64,000 bases of DNA from Planococcus koreensis (GCF_004761975.1 NZ_RQII01000025.1:57166-121165), one strand, 5' to 3'. Positions 28,350-37,355 are shown, numbered from the stretch's first letter. A program made the numbers and translations. The notes: a model not told the origin generated them from the letters alone.

Positions 28350-28389
28350 AAAAGCACCGGATTTCTATTTTTAGAGATTCGGTGCTTTT
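28350..28389 (+). terminator. Hairpin near the IS left end, upstream of the transposase
   Basis: AAAAGCACCG (28350-28359) pairs with CGGTGCTTTT (28380-28389). A -10-like TGTATACTG follows at about 28393-28401. The hairpin probably insulates the transposase gene from outside transcription. Confidence 0.65.
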
Positions 28390-28427
28390 CTGTTGTATAC
28401 TGATTTTAAATTCAAGGAGGGATAACC

Positions 28428-29906
28428 ATGATGCCAGACAGACCATCCATGAAACCCAGTCCTTATACAGCTCTTTATGATATTGTCATCCCCCAAGACC
28501 ACATTTTCCGCCGCATCAATGAGCTTGTCGATTTTTCCTTAGTGACCCAGGAATTGGTGGAGAAGTACTGTTCTGACAATGGTCGGTTGGCCATCCACCC
28601 CATTCGTATGTTCAAATACCTTTTTTTGAAAAGCATGCATCCCCTTTCGGATGTGGATTTGATCGAACGTTCCAAGTACGACCTCTCCTACAAGTTTTTC
28701 CTGGATATGGCTCCAGAAGAAGCAGTGATCGACCCGAGTTCGTTAACCAAATTCCGTAAGCTTCGCCTACAAGATACCCATCTCTTAGACCTTCTCATTG
28801 AAAAGACCATAGCCATTGCGGTTGATCATGGCCTTATTGAGACGGGAACCATTATCGTCGATGCCACCCATACCCAATCCCGCTATAACCTAAAAAAACC
28901 GCAAGAGATCCTGCAGGATCAGTCTCGCAAGTTGCGTAAAAGCGTGTATGCAGTGAATGAGTCCCTTAAGGAACAGTTTCCGAATAAGAATATAAAGGAT
29001 GATCTCGAAGCGGAATTGGATTACTGCAAGGAACTGATTTCCATAATTGAACGGGTCCCGGGCCTTTCTGCCAATCCCAAAATTGGGGAATCGCTTCGTT
29101 TGCTGGAAGAAACGGTGGCGGATGACATGGAACAGTTGCACTGTTCCACAGATCCAGATGCCCGAACGGGGCATAAATCTGCGGACACATCATTTTTCGG
29201 CTATAAAACCCATCTCGCTATGAGTTTGGAGCGACTCGTCACGGCGGCTATCGTGACGACTGGCGAAAAGAATGATGGGAAACTCCTTCAATCCCTCATT
29301 GAAAAAAGTTGTGCCGCTGGCGTCAATGTAAATACGGTCATTGGAGATACTGCGTATTCAGAAAAGGAGAATCTCCACTATGCGGAGAAGAACCACATCT
29401 GTCTCATCTCCAAGCTGAACCCCAATGTCACTTATGGCATACGAAATAAAGAAGATGAATTCCACTTCAATAAAGACGCTGGCATGTATGTCTGTAAAGC
29501 TGGCCATATGGCCAGCCGGAAAGCTCGAGAGGGAAAAAAGGGGGTCGGACCCAATCAAAGAGATTTCTATTTCTTCGACATTGAGCGCTGTAAACGTTGT
29601 CCGCTGAGAGAAGGCTGTTATAAGGAAGGGTCCAAAAGCAAGACCTATTCGGTGACCATTAAATCCACTGAACATACAAACCAGGCTGCCTTCCAAGAAA
29701 GTGAGTTCTTTAAGCAGATCGCGAAGGAACGATACAAAATCGAAGCCAAGAACAGTGAATTGAAGAATCGGCACGGATATCGAGTGACATCCGGAGTTGG
29801 GCTAAGCGGCATGGCAGTTCAAAGCGCCATGGCGATATTTACTGTGAATTTGAAACGAATTCTTCGGCTACTGGATGAGCGCAAGGAAACTGCAGTACAA
29901 GAATAG
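28428..29906 (+). CDS. IS1182-family transposase
   Basis: The 492-residue DDE transposase begins with the DUF772-type N-terminal domain (HIFRRINELVDFS, HPIRMFKYLFLK) and has acidic residues in IVDATHTQSRY, VIGDTAYSE and EAKNSELKNRHG. The cysteine motif CKRCPLREGC (about residue 388) is typical of the family. It appears full length and intact. AAGGAGG lies seven bases before ATG 28428. Composition is host-like, in contrast to the AT-rich gene before it. Confidence 0.93.
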   Translation: MMPDRPSMKPSPYTALYDIVIPQDHIFRRINELVDFSLVTQELVEKYCSDNGRLAIHPIRMFKYLFLKSMHPLSDVDLIERSKYDLSYKFFLDMAPEEAVIDPSSLTKFRKLRLQDTHLLDLLIEKTIAIAVDHGLIETGTIIVDATHTQSRYNLKKPQEILQDQSRKLRKSVYAVNESLKEQFPNKNIKDDLEAELDYCKELISIIERVPGLSANPKIGESLRLLEETVADDMEQLHCSTDPDARTGHKSADTSFFGYKTHLAMSLERLVTAAIVTTGEKNDGKLLQSLIEKSCAAGVNVNTVIGDTAYSEKENLHYAEKNHICLISKLNPNVTYGIRNKEDEFHFNKDAGMYVCKAGHMASRKAREGKKGVGPNQRDFYFFDIERCKRCPLREGCYKEGSKSKTYSVTIKSTEHTNQAAFQESEFFKQIAKERYKIEAKNSELKNRHGYRVTSGVGLSGMAVQSAMAIFTVNLKRILRLLDERKETAVQE

Positions 29907-29909
29907 AAT

Positions 29910-29956
29910 AAAAAGGAGACAGAAGGCAGTATAATCTGCCGTTCTGTCTCCTTTTT
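29910..29956 (+). terminator. Terminator after the transposase
   Basis: AAAAAGGAGACAGAA (29910-29924) with inner GGCAG pairs with CTGCC and TTCTGTCTCCTTTTT (29942-29956). Strong and T-rich. Confidence 0.88.
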
Positions 29957-30324
29957 GTTGCTTCATTATTTTCAAGGGTGAGTTTTTCAGTGGCCTCGAA
30001 TTCCACCGAAGTCATCTTATTTAAATCAGATTGCTTGTGCGTAGTATTATTGTTAATTCTGTTAATAATGTCCAAAAGTTGACGGATGTATAACCCTTGA
30101 AAAGATTGGAGAAAGGAAAAGACACCTTCTATAGTTTCAGCTATTACTAGTAGCTCGATGGACATCTTCCCCCAAAAATGATAATCGTCTCTCGGCATAT
30201 AATAGAGGAATGCACCTCAGAAGATGTTTTTTATTTAGTGTGTAGAAGAGGCTTGGTGTTGGCTGTCGCTGCCAGTGATAAAATACCCAATAACGCCGTT
30301 TTAAATTTCCCGATTTATCAAGGA

Positions 30325-30720
30325 GCTTGTTGACAGTCCTTTAAAGTGAAATACTTTCGATTGCCTGGAATGCTTGATGAACTGGCACTTGAAAACTAGT
30401 AGCTGATGGGAGTTGGCGGCGTCTCATTAAAATATACACGAAATTAGACTTGATGATCCTGGATTAATGACTATTGACCAATCTTACATTGGATGAGGCA
30501 CCAACCTTAATCGAAATCTCCGAATCCCATTGTAAAGCAGTCTCTATGATTAACTAATTTCAAACTGATCCCATGGATGGTATTTGAATTTGGAGAATCA
30601 AACGATAGTGGAAGCAATTCTAGACCGAATCATCTACTACTTCTTACTAGAATATGATTGATGTAGATATCTCAATGCGCGAGTGTTTTGAATCAGGACA
30701 AAGACAACAATAAAGTGCTT
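30325..30720 (+). pseudogene. Degenerate istB-like (IS21 helper ATPase) remnant
   Basis: Short stretches in shifting frames recall IstB: KYFRLPGMLDEL near 30345-30380, WMVFEFGE near 30572-30597 and TIVEAILDRIIYYFL near 30603-30647, resembling the IstB C-terminal region. Stops and frame changes interrupt everything, so no protein can be made. The call is tentative and rests on short matches by eye. The surrounding 30019-31362 holds no intact gene; an ORF on the minus strand (30198 down into the IS) is not recognised. Confidence 0.35.
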
Positions 30721-30745
30721 AAGGTACAGTAAGAAAGAGGAAAAG

Positions 30746-30785
30746 AAAACCCTGCAGACCAATAACTCTTGGTTTGCAGGGTTTT
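30746..30785. terminator. Strong hairpin after the decayed mobile region
   Basis: AAAACCCTGCA (30746-30756) pairs with TGCAGGGTTTT (30775-30785); inner ACCAA/TTGGT continues the stem. A-rich before and T-rich after, so usable in both directions. Confidence 0.75.
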
Positions 30786-31362
30786 GTGTTTGTTTTGTTA
30801 ATAACCTTGACAAATCGTGGTAAGGCGAGTGGTACTTGATGATAAATGACAAGGCAGACGTGATAAAGTTTTGTGGCCGCAATCATCTAATCTTATATGC
30901 GTTGAGATTTTTCGCTAAAACAATACAATGTCTTGTATTAACTAGTTCTGCTAGTTGACACATTCTTGAAAATTGCAAGACTCTGTATTTTTCTTGTGTA
31001 AAATTGGCTTATTTTCTTCGAGATTATTTTGAATTTTGATGATTGCTAGAACAATTATAATCCAGTTTATTTAATATAAATACTAAAACCGGAGGTATAT
31101 TGTATTTGTTACCATTTATTCAATTTAAATAATTCACGTCTAGAAAAAGACTTAGAAGTTTGTGTACAGTAAATAAACGACAAAAGTTATATTTGTTTAT
31201 AAAAGCTACCTTCTCTAAAGAAAAGAAGAAAATGATTAATTTTCAATTTGAAAAATCAGAATTAAATTAGTTATAAATAGTTCTTTATCACTGTTTTATG
31301 ATTTATTTGACCTAAAATGTTATTTTTATGATATACATATAGGTAGAAGGGAGTGGTAAAGA
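30786..31362. other. AT-rich intergenic region before the SLH gene
   Basis: No gene, RNA or clear repeat is seen. The sequence is AT-rich and includes several TATAAT-like hexamers, none paired with a convincing -35. It probably holds the promoter of the SLH protein gene. Confidence 0.4.
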
Positions 31363-33060
31363 ATGAATATAATATGTTTTTTGGAAAAAATAATTGTATC
31401 AGTATTCATTTTTCTTCTTTTCTTGCTGGTTATATTTTCGAATGAAAGTTTTGCTGAAGAAGAAGTAAGTGTAACTACTTTTGGGGCAACTGGCACTGCG
31501 GAAATCGATGAAACCGATTTTATTCAAAAGGCTATAAATTTTCAAAGTGCAAGAGGTGGAGGAACGGTGCATATTCCTAAAGGAATATATTTAATTGATG
31601 CAATTAAATCTATAGTACTTAGAGATAATATTAATTTAGAGTTTGAGAAGGGAGCTATTTTGCAAGCTATACCTAACAATGAAGAAAGTTACGAAATAAT
31701 AAGAATTCATAATGTGAAAAATGTTGGAATATTGGGTTCAGCAGAATTAGTAGGAGAGAGAGGAAAACATACAGGTACAACAGGTGAATGGGGATTTGGA
31801 GTAAGTATAAAAGGGTCAAATAATATCATGATTGAAAATATTAAGATTTCAGATTGTTGGGGTGATGGAATTTATATCGGTAGTACATCTCGTCAAAAAT
31901 ACAGTAAAAATATTAAAATATTAAACCCAATATTAAATAATAACCGTAGACAAGGTATTTCTATTATTTCTGCTATAAATCTTTATATTTATAATGCAGT
32001 AATTACAAATACAAATGGAACACCACCTCAAAGTGGTTTAGATATCGAGCCCAATTATAATACCGATCAGGTGAAAAATATAAATATTATAAATTTAGCG
32101 ACGAAAAATAATATAGGATACGGTTTAATTATAGGTTTAGGGAAACTAAAAGGTAGTCCTGAGCCAGTAAGTATTTATATTGATAAAATTGGAAATATTA
32201 AAGATCGATACGCTGTAAAAGGAACTGAAGGGTTAAATGGAAATATAAAATTCGGTGGGTACTATTATTTAACAGATAAAGAAATAGTGTCAAAGCCAAT
32301 TGTTAAAGAAATAACTAATAATGCAACCCAAGTGAAGGGAAAAGCATCTACTGGATTGACCATTTCAGCTAGAACAGTAGGAAAGATAATTGGAACAGCT
32401 AAAGTGAATGGAGCAGGGGAATTTGCGGTTCCAATTGTAAAACAAAAAGCCGGCACACAGATAGAAATATTTGCTTCTGATAAATTTGGTAATAAAAGCA
32501 CATCCGTTATATCACAAGTCAAAGTTGCTAAGTATTCGGATTTCACCTCAAGCCATTGGGCTTATCTTGAAGTAAACTTTTTATCAGATAAAAAGATTCT
32601 AACAGGAATTCCAGATGGAAGGTTTCTGCCTGAAAAAAATGCAACTCGTGCAGAAGCGGCTAAGATGCTTGCCGTTGCTTTAAACCTTCAAACCCCAAAG
32701 GCGAATACCATTTATAAAGATGTTTCTTCTTCACACTGGGCGAGAGATTATATTGTAGCTGCTTCAAAATCTGGTTTGTTTAATGGTTATCCTGATGGGT
32801 CGTTTAAACCGGAACAAGTATTGACTAGAGCTGAAATGTCCAAACTTTTGGTGAAGGCCTACAATCTTGTAGGAGAATCAAGCACAGGATTTTCTGATGT
32901 TTCGAATTCATGGGCAAAGTCACATATTTTAACTCTTGTTAAAAATGGCATTACGACCGGTTTCCCTGACGACACTTTTAAGCCTAATATAGCCACTACT
33001 CGAGCCCAGTTCTCAGCGTTTTTAGCTCGTTCTATGGACATGAAGTTTCGTGAAAATTGA
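31363..33060 (+). CDS. Surface-anchored right-handed beta-helix protein (pectate-lyase-like) with three SLH domains
   Basis: The 565-residue protein has a signal peptide (about 1-30), a pectate-lyase-3-type N-terminus (VTTFGATGTAEIDETDFIQKA then GGGTVHIPKG) and repetitive beta-helix coils to about residue 300. A small beta domain follows (about 310-390), then three SLH domains (391-565; ITRAE-type motifs TRAEAAKM, TRAEMSKLL, TTRAQFSAF). It should bind a pyruvylated wall polymer through SLH and act on a polysaccharide with the beta helix, probably as lyase or depolymerase. The first two-thirds are AT-rich and the SLH part is host-like, suggesting domain fusion. GAAGGGAG precedes ATG 31363. Confidence 0.85.
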   Translation: MNIICFLEKIIVSVFIFLLFLLVIFSNESFAEEEVSVTTFGATGTAEIDETDFIQKAINFQSARGGGTVHIPKGIYLIDAIKSIVLRDNINLEFEKGAILQAIPNNEESYEIIRIHNVKNVGILGSAELVGERGKHTGTTGEWGFGVSIKGSNNIMIENIKISDCWGDGIYIGSTSRQKYSKNIKILNPILNNNRRQGISIISAINLYIYNAVITNTNGTPPQSGLDIEPNYNTDQVKNINIINLATKNNIGYGLIIGLGKLKGSPEPVSIYIDKIGNIKDRYAVKGTEGLNGNIKFGGYYYLTDKEIVSKPIVKEITNNATQVKGKASTGLTISARTVGKIIGTAKVNGAGEFAVPIVKQKAGTQIEIFASDKFGNKSTSVISQVKVAKYSDFTSSHWAYLEVNFLSDKKILTGIPDGRFLPEKNATRAEAAKMLAVALNLQTPKANTIYKDVSSSHWARDYIVAASKSGLFNGYPDGSFKPEQVLTRAEMSKLLVKAYNLVGESSTGFSDVSNSWAKSHILTLVKNGITTGFPDDTFKPNIATTRAQFSAFLARSMDMKFREN

Positions 33061-33093
33061 GTTCTCAATGAAGTCAACCGATTCTGAAGGTGA

Positions 33094-33155
33094 TCTTTGT
33101 GTTTTCAATTGCAAGTTAAGTATTCATAATTGTGCAATACACAGGGACGAGATTT
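33094..33155. repeat. Terminator-tail repeat, copy 1
   Basis: After a decayed hairpin (TCAATGAAGTCAACCGATTC, 33065-33084) comes TCTTTGTGTTTTCAATTGC, then ATTCATAATTGTGCAATAC and ACAGGGACGAGA. The same order occurs at 35534-35594 and 39649-39712, downstream of related terminators. Confidence 0.6.
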
Positions 33156-33264
33156 GAACTGCTGGAAGAGCACATTGCTACAACTTGAGTTCTTCTAGTG
33201 CAGGTGGAACAATCAGCTGCTCAACAATATCGGCATTCTTCCATAGACAAAACAAGAACTTAAG

Positions 33265-33323
33265 TGGCAAGAACCCTGAACAAAATCGCTTGCTATTTGC
33301 GGATTTGTTCAGGGTTCTTGCCA
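33265..33323. repeat. Perfect 20-bp inverted repeat upstream of ilvA
   Basis: TGGCAAGAACCCTGAACAAA (33265-33284) pairs perfectly with its complement at 33304-33323 around a 19-base loop. No T run follows, so it is not a standard terminator. It may be an mRNA leader structure, an operator or a mobile-element scar. Confidence 0.75.
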
Positions 33324-33458
33324 TTTGAGCTTCTATAGTCGTACCGGTTTGGCTTCTGGCTGTTTCGAAAAACAGTAACAATATTGCGAAAATTTATTCC
33401 CAGTTGGGCTGTACAGTATGTTAGAGTAAGGAAATACTAAAACAAGAAGGTGACACCT

Positions 33459-34748
33459 ATGGCTAGAAGCAACATCGAAGAGTTGGAAAGGAAAGCAACG
33501 TTGTCGAAAGTATCGGTTGAAGAGATTATGGTGGCGAATCAGGCGCTCAAAGACGTCGTGATCAAAACGCCGCTGCAGCGAAATGACATTCTTTCTGCCA
33601 GGTACGGCTGCAACGTGTATTTAAAACGGGAAGATTTACAAGTGGTGCGCTCATTCAAACTGCGTGGCGCTTATAACTTCATCCGCAGCCTGACCTTAGA
33701 AGAACGCAACAAAGGAATCGTTTGTGCCAGCGCCGGCAATCATGCCCAAGGCGTGGCGTATTCCTGCTTTGCGCTGGGAATCGAAGGCAAGATTTTCATG
33801 CCGCTGACAACGCCCAGCCAAAAAGTATCGCAAGTCAAACGCTTCGGCGGCGATCAAGTCTCCGTCGTCCTCACAGGGGACACATTTGACGATGCCTATA
33901 CAGCGGCGATGGAATACTGTACGGCCGAAGAAGGGGTGTTTGTCCATCCGTTTGACAACAGACGGGTAATCGCCGGCCAAGGCACCGTTGCAGTGGAGAT
34001 CCTGAACGACATGCAGGAGCCTGTCGACTATGCGTTTTGTGCCATCGGCGGGGGCGGATTGGCGTCAGGCATCGGAACCTATTTAAAAGGGATCAGCCCG
34101 TCGACGAAACTGATTGGCGTAGAGCCGGCGGGAGCTGCCAGTATGAAGGCGTCGCTGGACAATGGCAAAGTGACCCGTCTCGATTCGATTGATACCTTTG
34201 TTGATGGCGCAGCTGTTAAACAGGTCGGCGAATTGCCGGTGGCGATTTGCAGCGGCGTTTTAGATGATATCGCACTTGTACCCGAAGGCAAAGTCTGCAC
34301 AACCATTCTGCAGCTGTATAACGAAAATGCGATTGTAGCGGAACCGGCGGGTGCTTTGTCGGTGGCAGCGCTGGATTTCTATAAGGAAGAAATCAAAGGG
34401 AAAAATGTGGTATGCGTCATCAGTGGCGGCAACAATGATATTGAACGGATGCAGGAGATTAAAGAAAAATCGCTTATTTATGAAGGGCTGAAGCATTACT
34501 TCATCGTCACCTTTCCTCAGCGTGCCGGTGCGCTGCGTAAGTTCATGGACCAGGTTTTGGGGGAGCAGGACGACATCACGCATTTTCAATACACCAAACG
34601 GACCAACCGCGAGGCAGGCCCTGTCATCGTGGGAATTGAGCTGAAATGCCGGGAAGACTACGGACCGCTTGTGAAAAGGATGGATGAAAACGGATTTCCC
34701 TATAAAGAGATCAATAATGACCCGATGTTATTCAACCTACTGATTTAA
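33459..34748 (+). CDS. ilvA: Threonine ammonia-lyase (threonine dehydratase)
   Basis: The 429-residue PLP enzyme converts threonine to 2-oxobutanoate, the first step to isoleucine. The PLP lysine is Lys67 in RSFKLRGAYN. The phosphate-binding glycine loop is IGGGGLASG, and CASAGNHAQGVA is also present. A single C-terminal ACT-like regulatory domain (about 340-429, HYFIVTFPQRAGAL) matches the shorter Bacillus-type IlvA. AAGAAGGTG lies before ATG 33459; an in-frame GTG at 33450 lies within that site. It stands alone, not in an ilv operon. I saw no T-box leader. Confidence 0.95.
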   Translation: MARSNIEELERKATLSKVSVEEIMVANQALKDVVIKTPLQRNDILSARYGCNVYLKREDLQVVRSFKLRGAYNFIRSLTLEERNKGIVCASAGNHAQGVAYSCFALGIEGKIFMPLTTPSQKVSQVKRFGGDQVSVVLTGDTFDDAYTAAMEYCTAEEGVFVHPFDNRRVIAGQGTVAVEILNDMQEPVDYAFCAIGGGGLASGIGTYLKGISPSTKLIGVEPAGAASMKASLDNGKVTRLDSIDTFVDGAAVKQVGELPVAICSGVLDDIALVPEGKVCTTILQLYNENAIVAEPAGALSVAALDFYKEEIKGKNVVCVISGGNNDIERMQEIKEKSLIYEGLKHYFIVTFPQRAGALRKFMDQVLGEQDDITHFQYTKRTNREAGPVIVGIELKCREDYGPLVKRMDENGFPYKEINNDPMLFNLLI

Positions 34749-34802
34749 ATCACATTCTTCAGTAAGGTTCGATTGAATTTATTCAGTGAAAATGAATAGC
34801 AA

Positions 34803-34849
34803 AAAAAAACGCCTTCATTGAAATCGTGGGATTTCGAAGGCGTTTTTTG
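34803..34849 (+). terminator. ilvA terminator (GAAATC/GATTTC family)
   Basis: AAAAAACGCCTTC pairs with GAAGGCGTTTTTT, and the inner TTGAAATC/GATTTC continues the stem with small mismatches. Related hairpins follow at 35492, 37418 and 39610. Confidence 0.9.
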
Positions 34850-35093
34850 TATTTTACCGCAGACAGCTGAATGTATGATGAGGAGAAGATAAGCGACAAC
34901 CTACACACTCGCTGACGGTAATGTAAAAAAATGCTTCTTTCGGATAATATATTTAACAAAGACTATAGTCATGGATATAAATAACTGCTAGAATAAATTG
35001 GCTAACAATATTTGGATGAATACGCGCTCACACCATCCGCGTGCTCGACAACTAATACCAAAGAAAACAAACGAAGAATCGGAGGGATTTAAG

Positions 35094-35360
35094 ATGAAAA
35101 AAATCAGTTTTGCCATTATGTCATTCATGCTGGCGCTGAGCTTTACAATTGGCTCGGCCCCTGCACCAGCAGACGCTGCAGCGAAGACGTATAAAAACTG
35201 CACGGAGATCAACAAAGTCTATAAAGGCGGCATTGCCCGCACTTCGAAAGTGAAAAATAAAGGCGGCAAAACCAAATACAAGCCGTTTGTGTCAAAAGCT
35301 TTATACGATGCCAACAAAAAGAGCGATCGCGATAAAGATTTGATCGCTTGCGAAAGATAA
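35094..35360 (+). CDS. Small secreted excalibur-domain protein
   Basis: The 88-residue precursor has a signal peptide (about 1-30, ending PADAAA) and a single excalibur domain: YKNCTEINKVYKGGIAR at the start and the calcium-binding-like loop SDRDKDLIACE at the end, with two cysteines. Excalibur domains occur in secreted nucleases and surface proteins; the function of stand-alone copies is unclear. GGAGGG precedes ATG 35094. It is a single gene, and a terminator of the GAAATC family lies downstream. Confidence 0.88.
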   Translation: MKKISFAIMSFMLALSFTIGSAPAPADAAAKTYKNCTEINKVYKGGIARTSKVKNKGGKTKYKPFVSKALYDANKKSDRDKDLIACER

Positions 35361-35491
35361 AGTTTTATTGCGGCCTTGTGCCAAAGAATAGGGAGCTGAT
35401 AGGCAGCAAATGCTTGAAAAACAGCCGGTGCCCTGAATCGCGACCCTGTGTAAAACACAATTTAACGTATTCTATTTGAAATCAGTATAAA

Positions 35492-35540
35492 AAAGACCGC
35501 CTTCATTGAAATCAAAGGATTTCGAAGGCGGTCTTTGTGT
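35492..35540 (+). terminator. Terminator of the GAAATC/GATTTC family
   Basis: AAAGACCGCCTTC (35492-35504) pairs with GAAGGCGGTCTTT (35524-35536); inner TGAAATC/GATTTC extends it. It lies 130 bp after the excalibur gene. Confidence 0.85.
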
Positions 35541-35594
35541 TTGAATGCATGAGCTAACGATTCATCATTGCGCTGGACACAGGGACGGGACTGG
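35534..35594. repeat. Terminator-tail repeat, copy 2
   Basis: TCTTTGTGTTTGAATGCATG, then GATTCATCATTGCGCTGGAC and ACAGGGACGGGA. It matches 33094-33155 and 39649-39712. The remaining sequence to 35858 has no gene I support; the open frame before the nitroreductase start lacks a ribosome site. Confidence 0.6.
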
Positions 35595-35858
35595 AAATCG
35601 ATAGCGGTTGACGCAATAAGTAGGCCAGTCGAGTGAAATAATGGAAACCCATTCTAGTTCCTCAATACTTCATTTTCAAAGTGAAGAGAGTTTTTTAGCC
35701 AGCTGGTTTTATCAGGCGGAAAAGGAATTCAACTCTTGTCCGAATCACATAGCTTGCAAAATGTTCGCAACCGTTTTATATTGTATGAGGAGTCAATGGT
35801 TGAGGTATCAAGTATTGATGCGTCACACAATAAAAGTTGGAAAAAGGAGCAAGCATTT

Positions 35859-36503
35859 ATGCAAACATATGTAAAAACGAAAATAAATGATTTCAATGAA
35901 ATCGTCAACAACCGCCGTTCGATCAAACATTACGACCCTACGGTGAAAATCAGCCGGGAAGAGATGAGCGAAATCATCGCGCAAGCAACGACGGCGCCGT
36001 CATCGATTAATATGCAGCCTTGGCGTTTTGTCGTAATCGACAGCGAACAAGGAAAACAGACACTTGCGCCGCTCGCTTCGTTTAATTTGGACAAAGTGAT
36101 GAGTTCTTCGGCAGTTATCGCTGTTTTTGGGGACCGCCAAAACATTGAATATGCGGAAGAAATTTACGGCAAAGCGGTGGAACTGGGCTATATGCCGGAA
36201 GAAGTCAAAGACATGCAGTTGGGCATGTTCAAACCGCTCTATGAAAATGCATCCGACGAAGCGATGAAAGATATCATCATGCTGGATGCGGGCTTGGTGT
36301 CGATGCAATTGATGTTGGTCGCGCGAGCTCACGGTTACGATACAAACCCGATCGGCGGTTACGACAAAGAGCAAATCGCAGAAGCATTCGGCTTGGATAA
36401 AGCACGTTATTTGCCGGTCATGCTGATCACAATCGGCAAAGCCGCGAACGAAGGTTTCCCGTCGTACCGCTTGCCGGTCGACACGATTACGGAATGGAAA
36501 TAA
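35859..36503 (+). CDS. Nitroreductase-family NAD(P)H:FMN oxidoreductase
   Basis: The 214-residue FMN enzyme has NRRSIKHYDP near the N-terminus (FMN phosphate contact), APSSINMQPW, and GYDTNPIGGYDKEQI in the C-terminal half. Such enzymes reduce quinones, nitroaromatics or similar electrophiles. AAAAAGGAG lies about ten bases before ATG 35859. A MarR-type regulator and an ABM-family monooxygenase follow on the same strand, so the three genes probably form an electrophile/quinone-stress unit like Bacillus mhq/azoR systems; this is an inference from gene order. Confidence 0.88.
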   Translation: MQTYVKTKINDFNEIVNNRRSIKHYDPTVKISREEMSEIIAQATTAPSSINMQPWRFVVIDSEQGKQTLAPLASFNLDKVMSSSAVIAVFGDRQNIEYAEEIYGKAVELGYMPEEVKDMQLGMFKPLYENASDEAMKDIIMLDAGLVSMQLMLVARAHGYDTNPIGGYDKEQIAEAFGLDKARYLPVMLITIGKAANEGFPSYRLPVDTITEWK

Positions 36504-36592
36504 GTTGAGTGCTGGAAGATGATGTTTTATGAGAAGAATGCGCAGTGAACTGGCTGCCAATTGATCTCGTAAAGGATGGAGGGGGTCAATTT

Positions 36593-37021
36593 ATGCAATG
36601 TTCATTTTCAAAACAGGAGCAGATCCTGCACTTGTTCAAAGGACTCAATAACCAAATCAGCCCGAAATTCGAACGCTGTACCGGCATCAGTGCGTCGCGC
36701 TATGAATTGCTGCATCAGCTTTATCAAACAGACGAAATCAACCAATCGACGCTGCAAAAAGCGGTCAATATCGACGGTGCCGCAATTACCCGGCACCTCA
36801 AGCAGCTTGAAGCGGACGGCATGGTGGCGAGACGCCGAAACCCGGCCGATAACCGAGTCATTTTTGTCAGCCTGACAGAAGAAGGGCGCGAAAAAATCAT
36901 CGGCTACCGAAAAGAAAATGCCGGCTTTGTGCAGCAGATGCTCCAGGATTTCACGCCAGAAGAAGTGGAAGCCCTGGCCGGCATGTTGAGCCGCATGCAG
37001 CATAATATCATTGAATATTGA
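36593..37021 (+). CDS. MarR-family transcriptional regulator
   Basis: The 142-residue protein has a winged helix: SASRYELLHQLYQ, the recognition helix region in VNIDGAAITRHLKQLEADG and the wing MVARRRNPADNRVIFVSLTEEG. There is one Cys near the N-terminus (Cys3) and one at about residue 23 (FERCTG), possibly thiol sensors. GGAGGGGG precedes ATG 36593; the in-frame upstream start lacks a ribosome site. Its place between a nitroreductase and an ABM protein suggests it represses them in response to quinones or related compounds. Confidence 0.88.
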   Translation: MQCSFSKQEQILHLFKGLNNQISPKFERCTGISASRYELLHQLYQTDEINQSTLQKAVNIDGAAITRHLKQLEADGMVARRRNPADNRVIFVSLTEEGREKIIGYRKENAGFVQQMLQDFTPEEVEALAGMLSRMQHNIIEY

Positions 37022-37058
37022 TCTTTTTACCAAATACACTCGAAAAGGATGAATCCCA

Positions 37059-37355
37059 TTGTTAATTATTCACGCACATTTGCAAGTAAAACCCGACCAA
37101 GAACAGGCATTCCTCGAAGCAAGCAAGCCGTTGATCCAAGCATCACGAGCGGAAGCGGGCAACCTTTCCTACGACTTGAAGAAATCGACTGACCAAGACC
37201 ACCATTATACAATGGTAGAAACGTGGCAAGACGCCGCGTCAATTGAAGCACATAACACAAGTACCCATTTCACTGCATTTGTTGGACAAGCACAAGCCTT
37301 CATGGCGGCACCGATGGATGTTACCGTCTATGCCGGAGAACGTGTGCAAAAATAA
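37059..37355 (+). CDS. Antibiotic biosynthesis monooxygenase (ABM, YgiN-like) family protein
   Basis: The 98-residue protein is a single ferredoxin-like ABM domain: IIHAHLQVKPDQEQAFLEA, AEAGNLSYDL and FTMVETW-like MVETWQDAASIEAH. Related small proteins act as quinol monooxygenases or heme/quinone-binding enzymes. The start is TTG 37059 with AAAGGA nine bases upstream. It is 37 bp after the MarR gene and is probably cotranscribed with it. Confidence 0.85.
   Translation: MLIIHAHLQVKPDQEQAFLEASKPLIQASRAEAGNLSYDLKKSTDQDHHYTMVETWQDAASIEAHNTSTHFTAFVGQAQAFMAAPMDVTVYAGERVQK

Larger units (their letters stand above)
28306..30018. mobile_element. IS1182-family insertion sequence
   Basis: The element is about 1.7 kb. 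Inverted ends share GAGGCCACTGAAAAACT (28328-28344 on plus; 29981-29997 on minus) plus GGAATTC and the outer AAGATGACTT / AAGTCATCTT, so the outermost bases are also palindromic. Exact ends are uncertain by a few bases and I see no clear direct target duplication. It carries one transposase gene between two hairpins (28350-28389 and 29910-29956) that would block transcription in and out. It sits at the downstream boundary of the polysaccharide locus. Confidence 0.85.

Noticed and set aside
29839..30198. Minus-strand open frame running into the IS right end
   Set aside because: About half of it is IS sequence read in reverse, and the outer part (MPRDDYHFWGK start) matches no family I know; it may be a chance frame or an interrupted gene.
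30637..30882. 81-codon minus-strand open frame
   Set aside because: It contains the strong hairpin 30746-30785 and has no ribosome site, so it is probably not a gene.
33324..33458. T-box or other riboswitch before ilvA
   Set aside because: No T-box sequence (GGTGGNACCGCG type) or known riboswitch core was seen.
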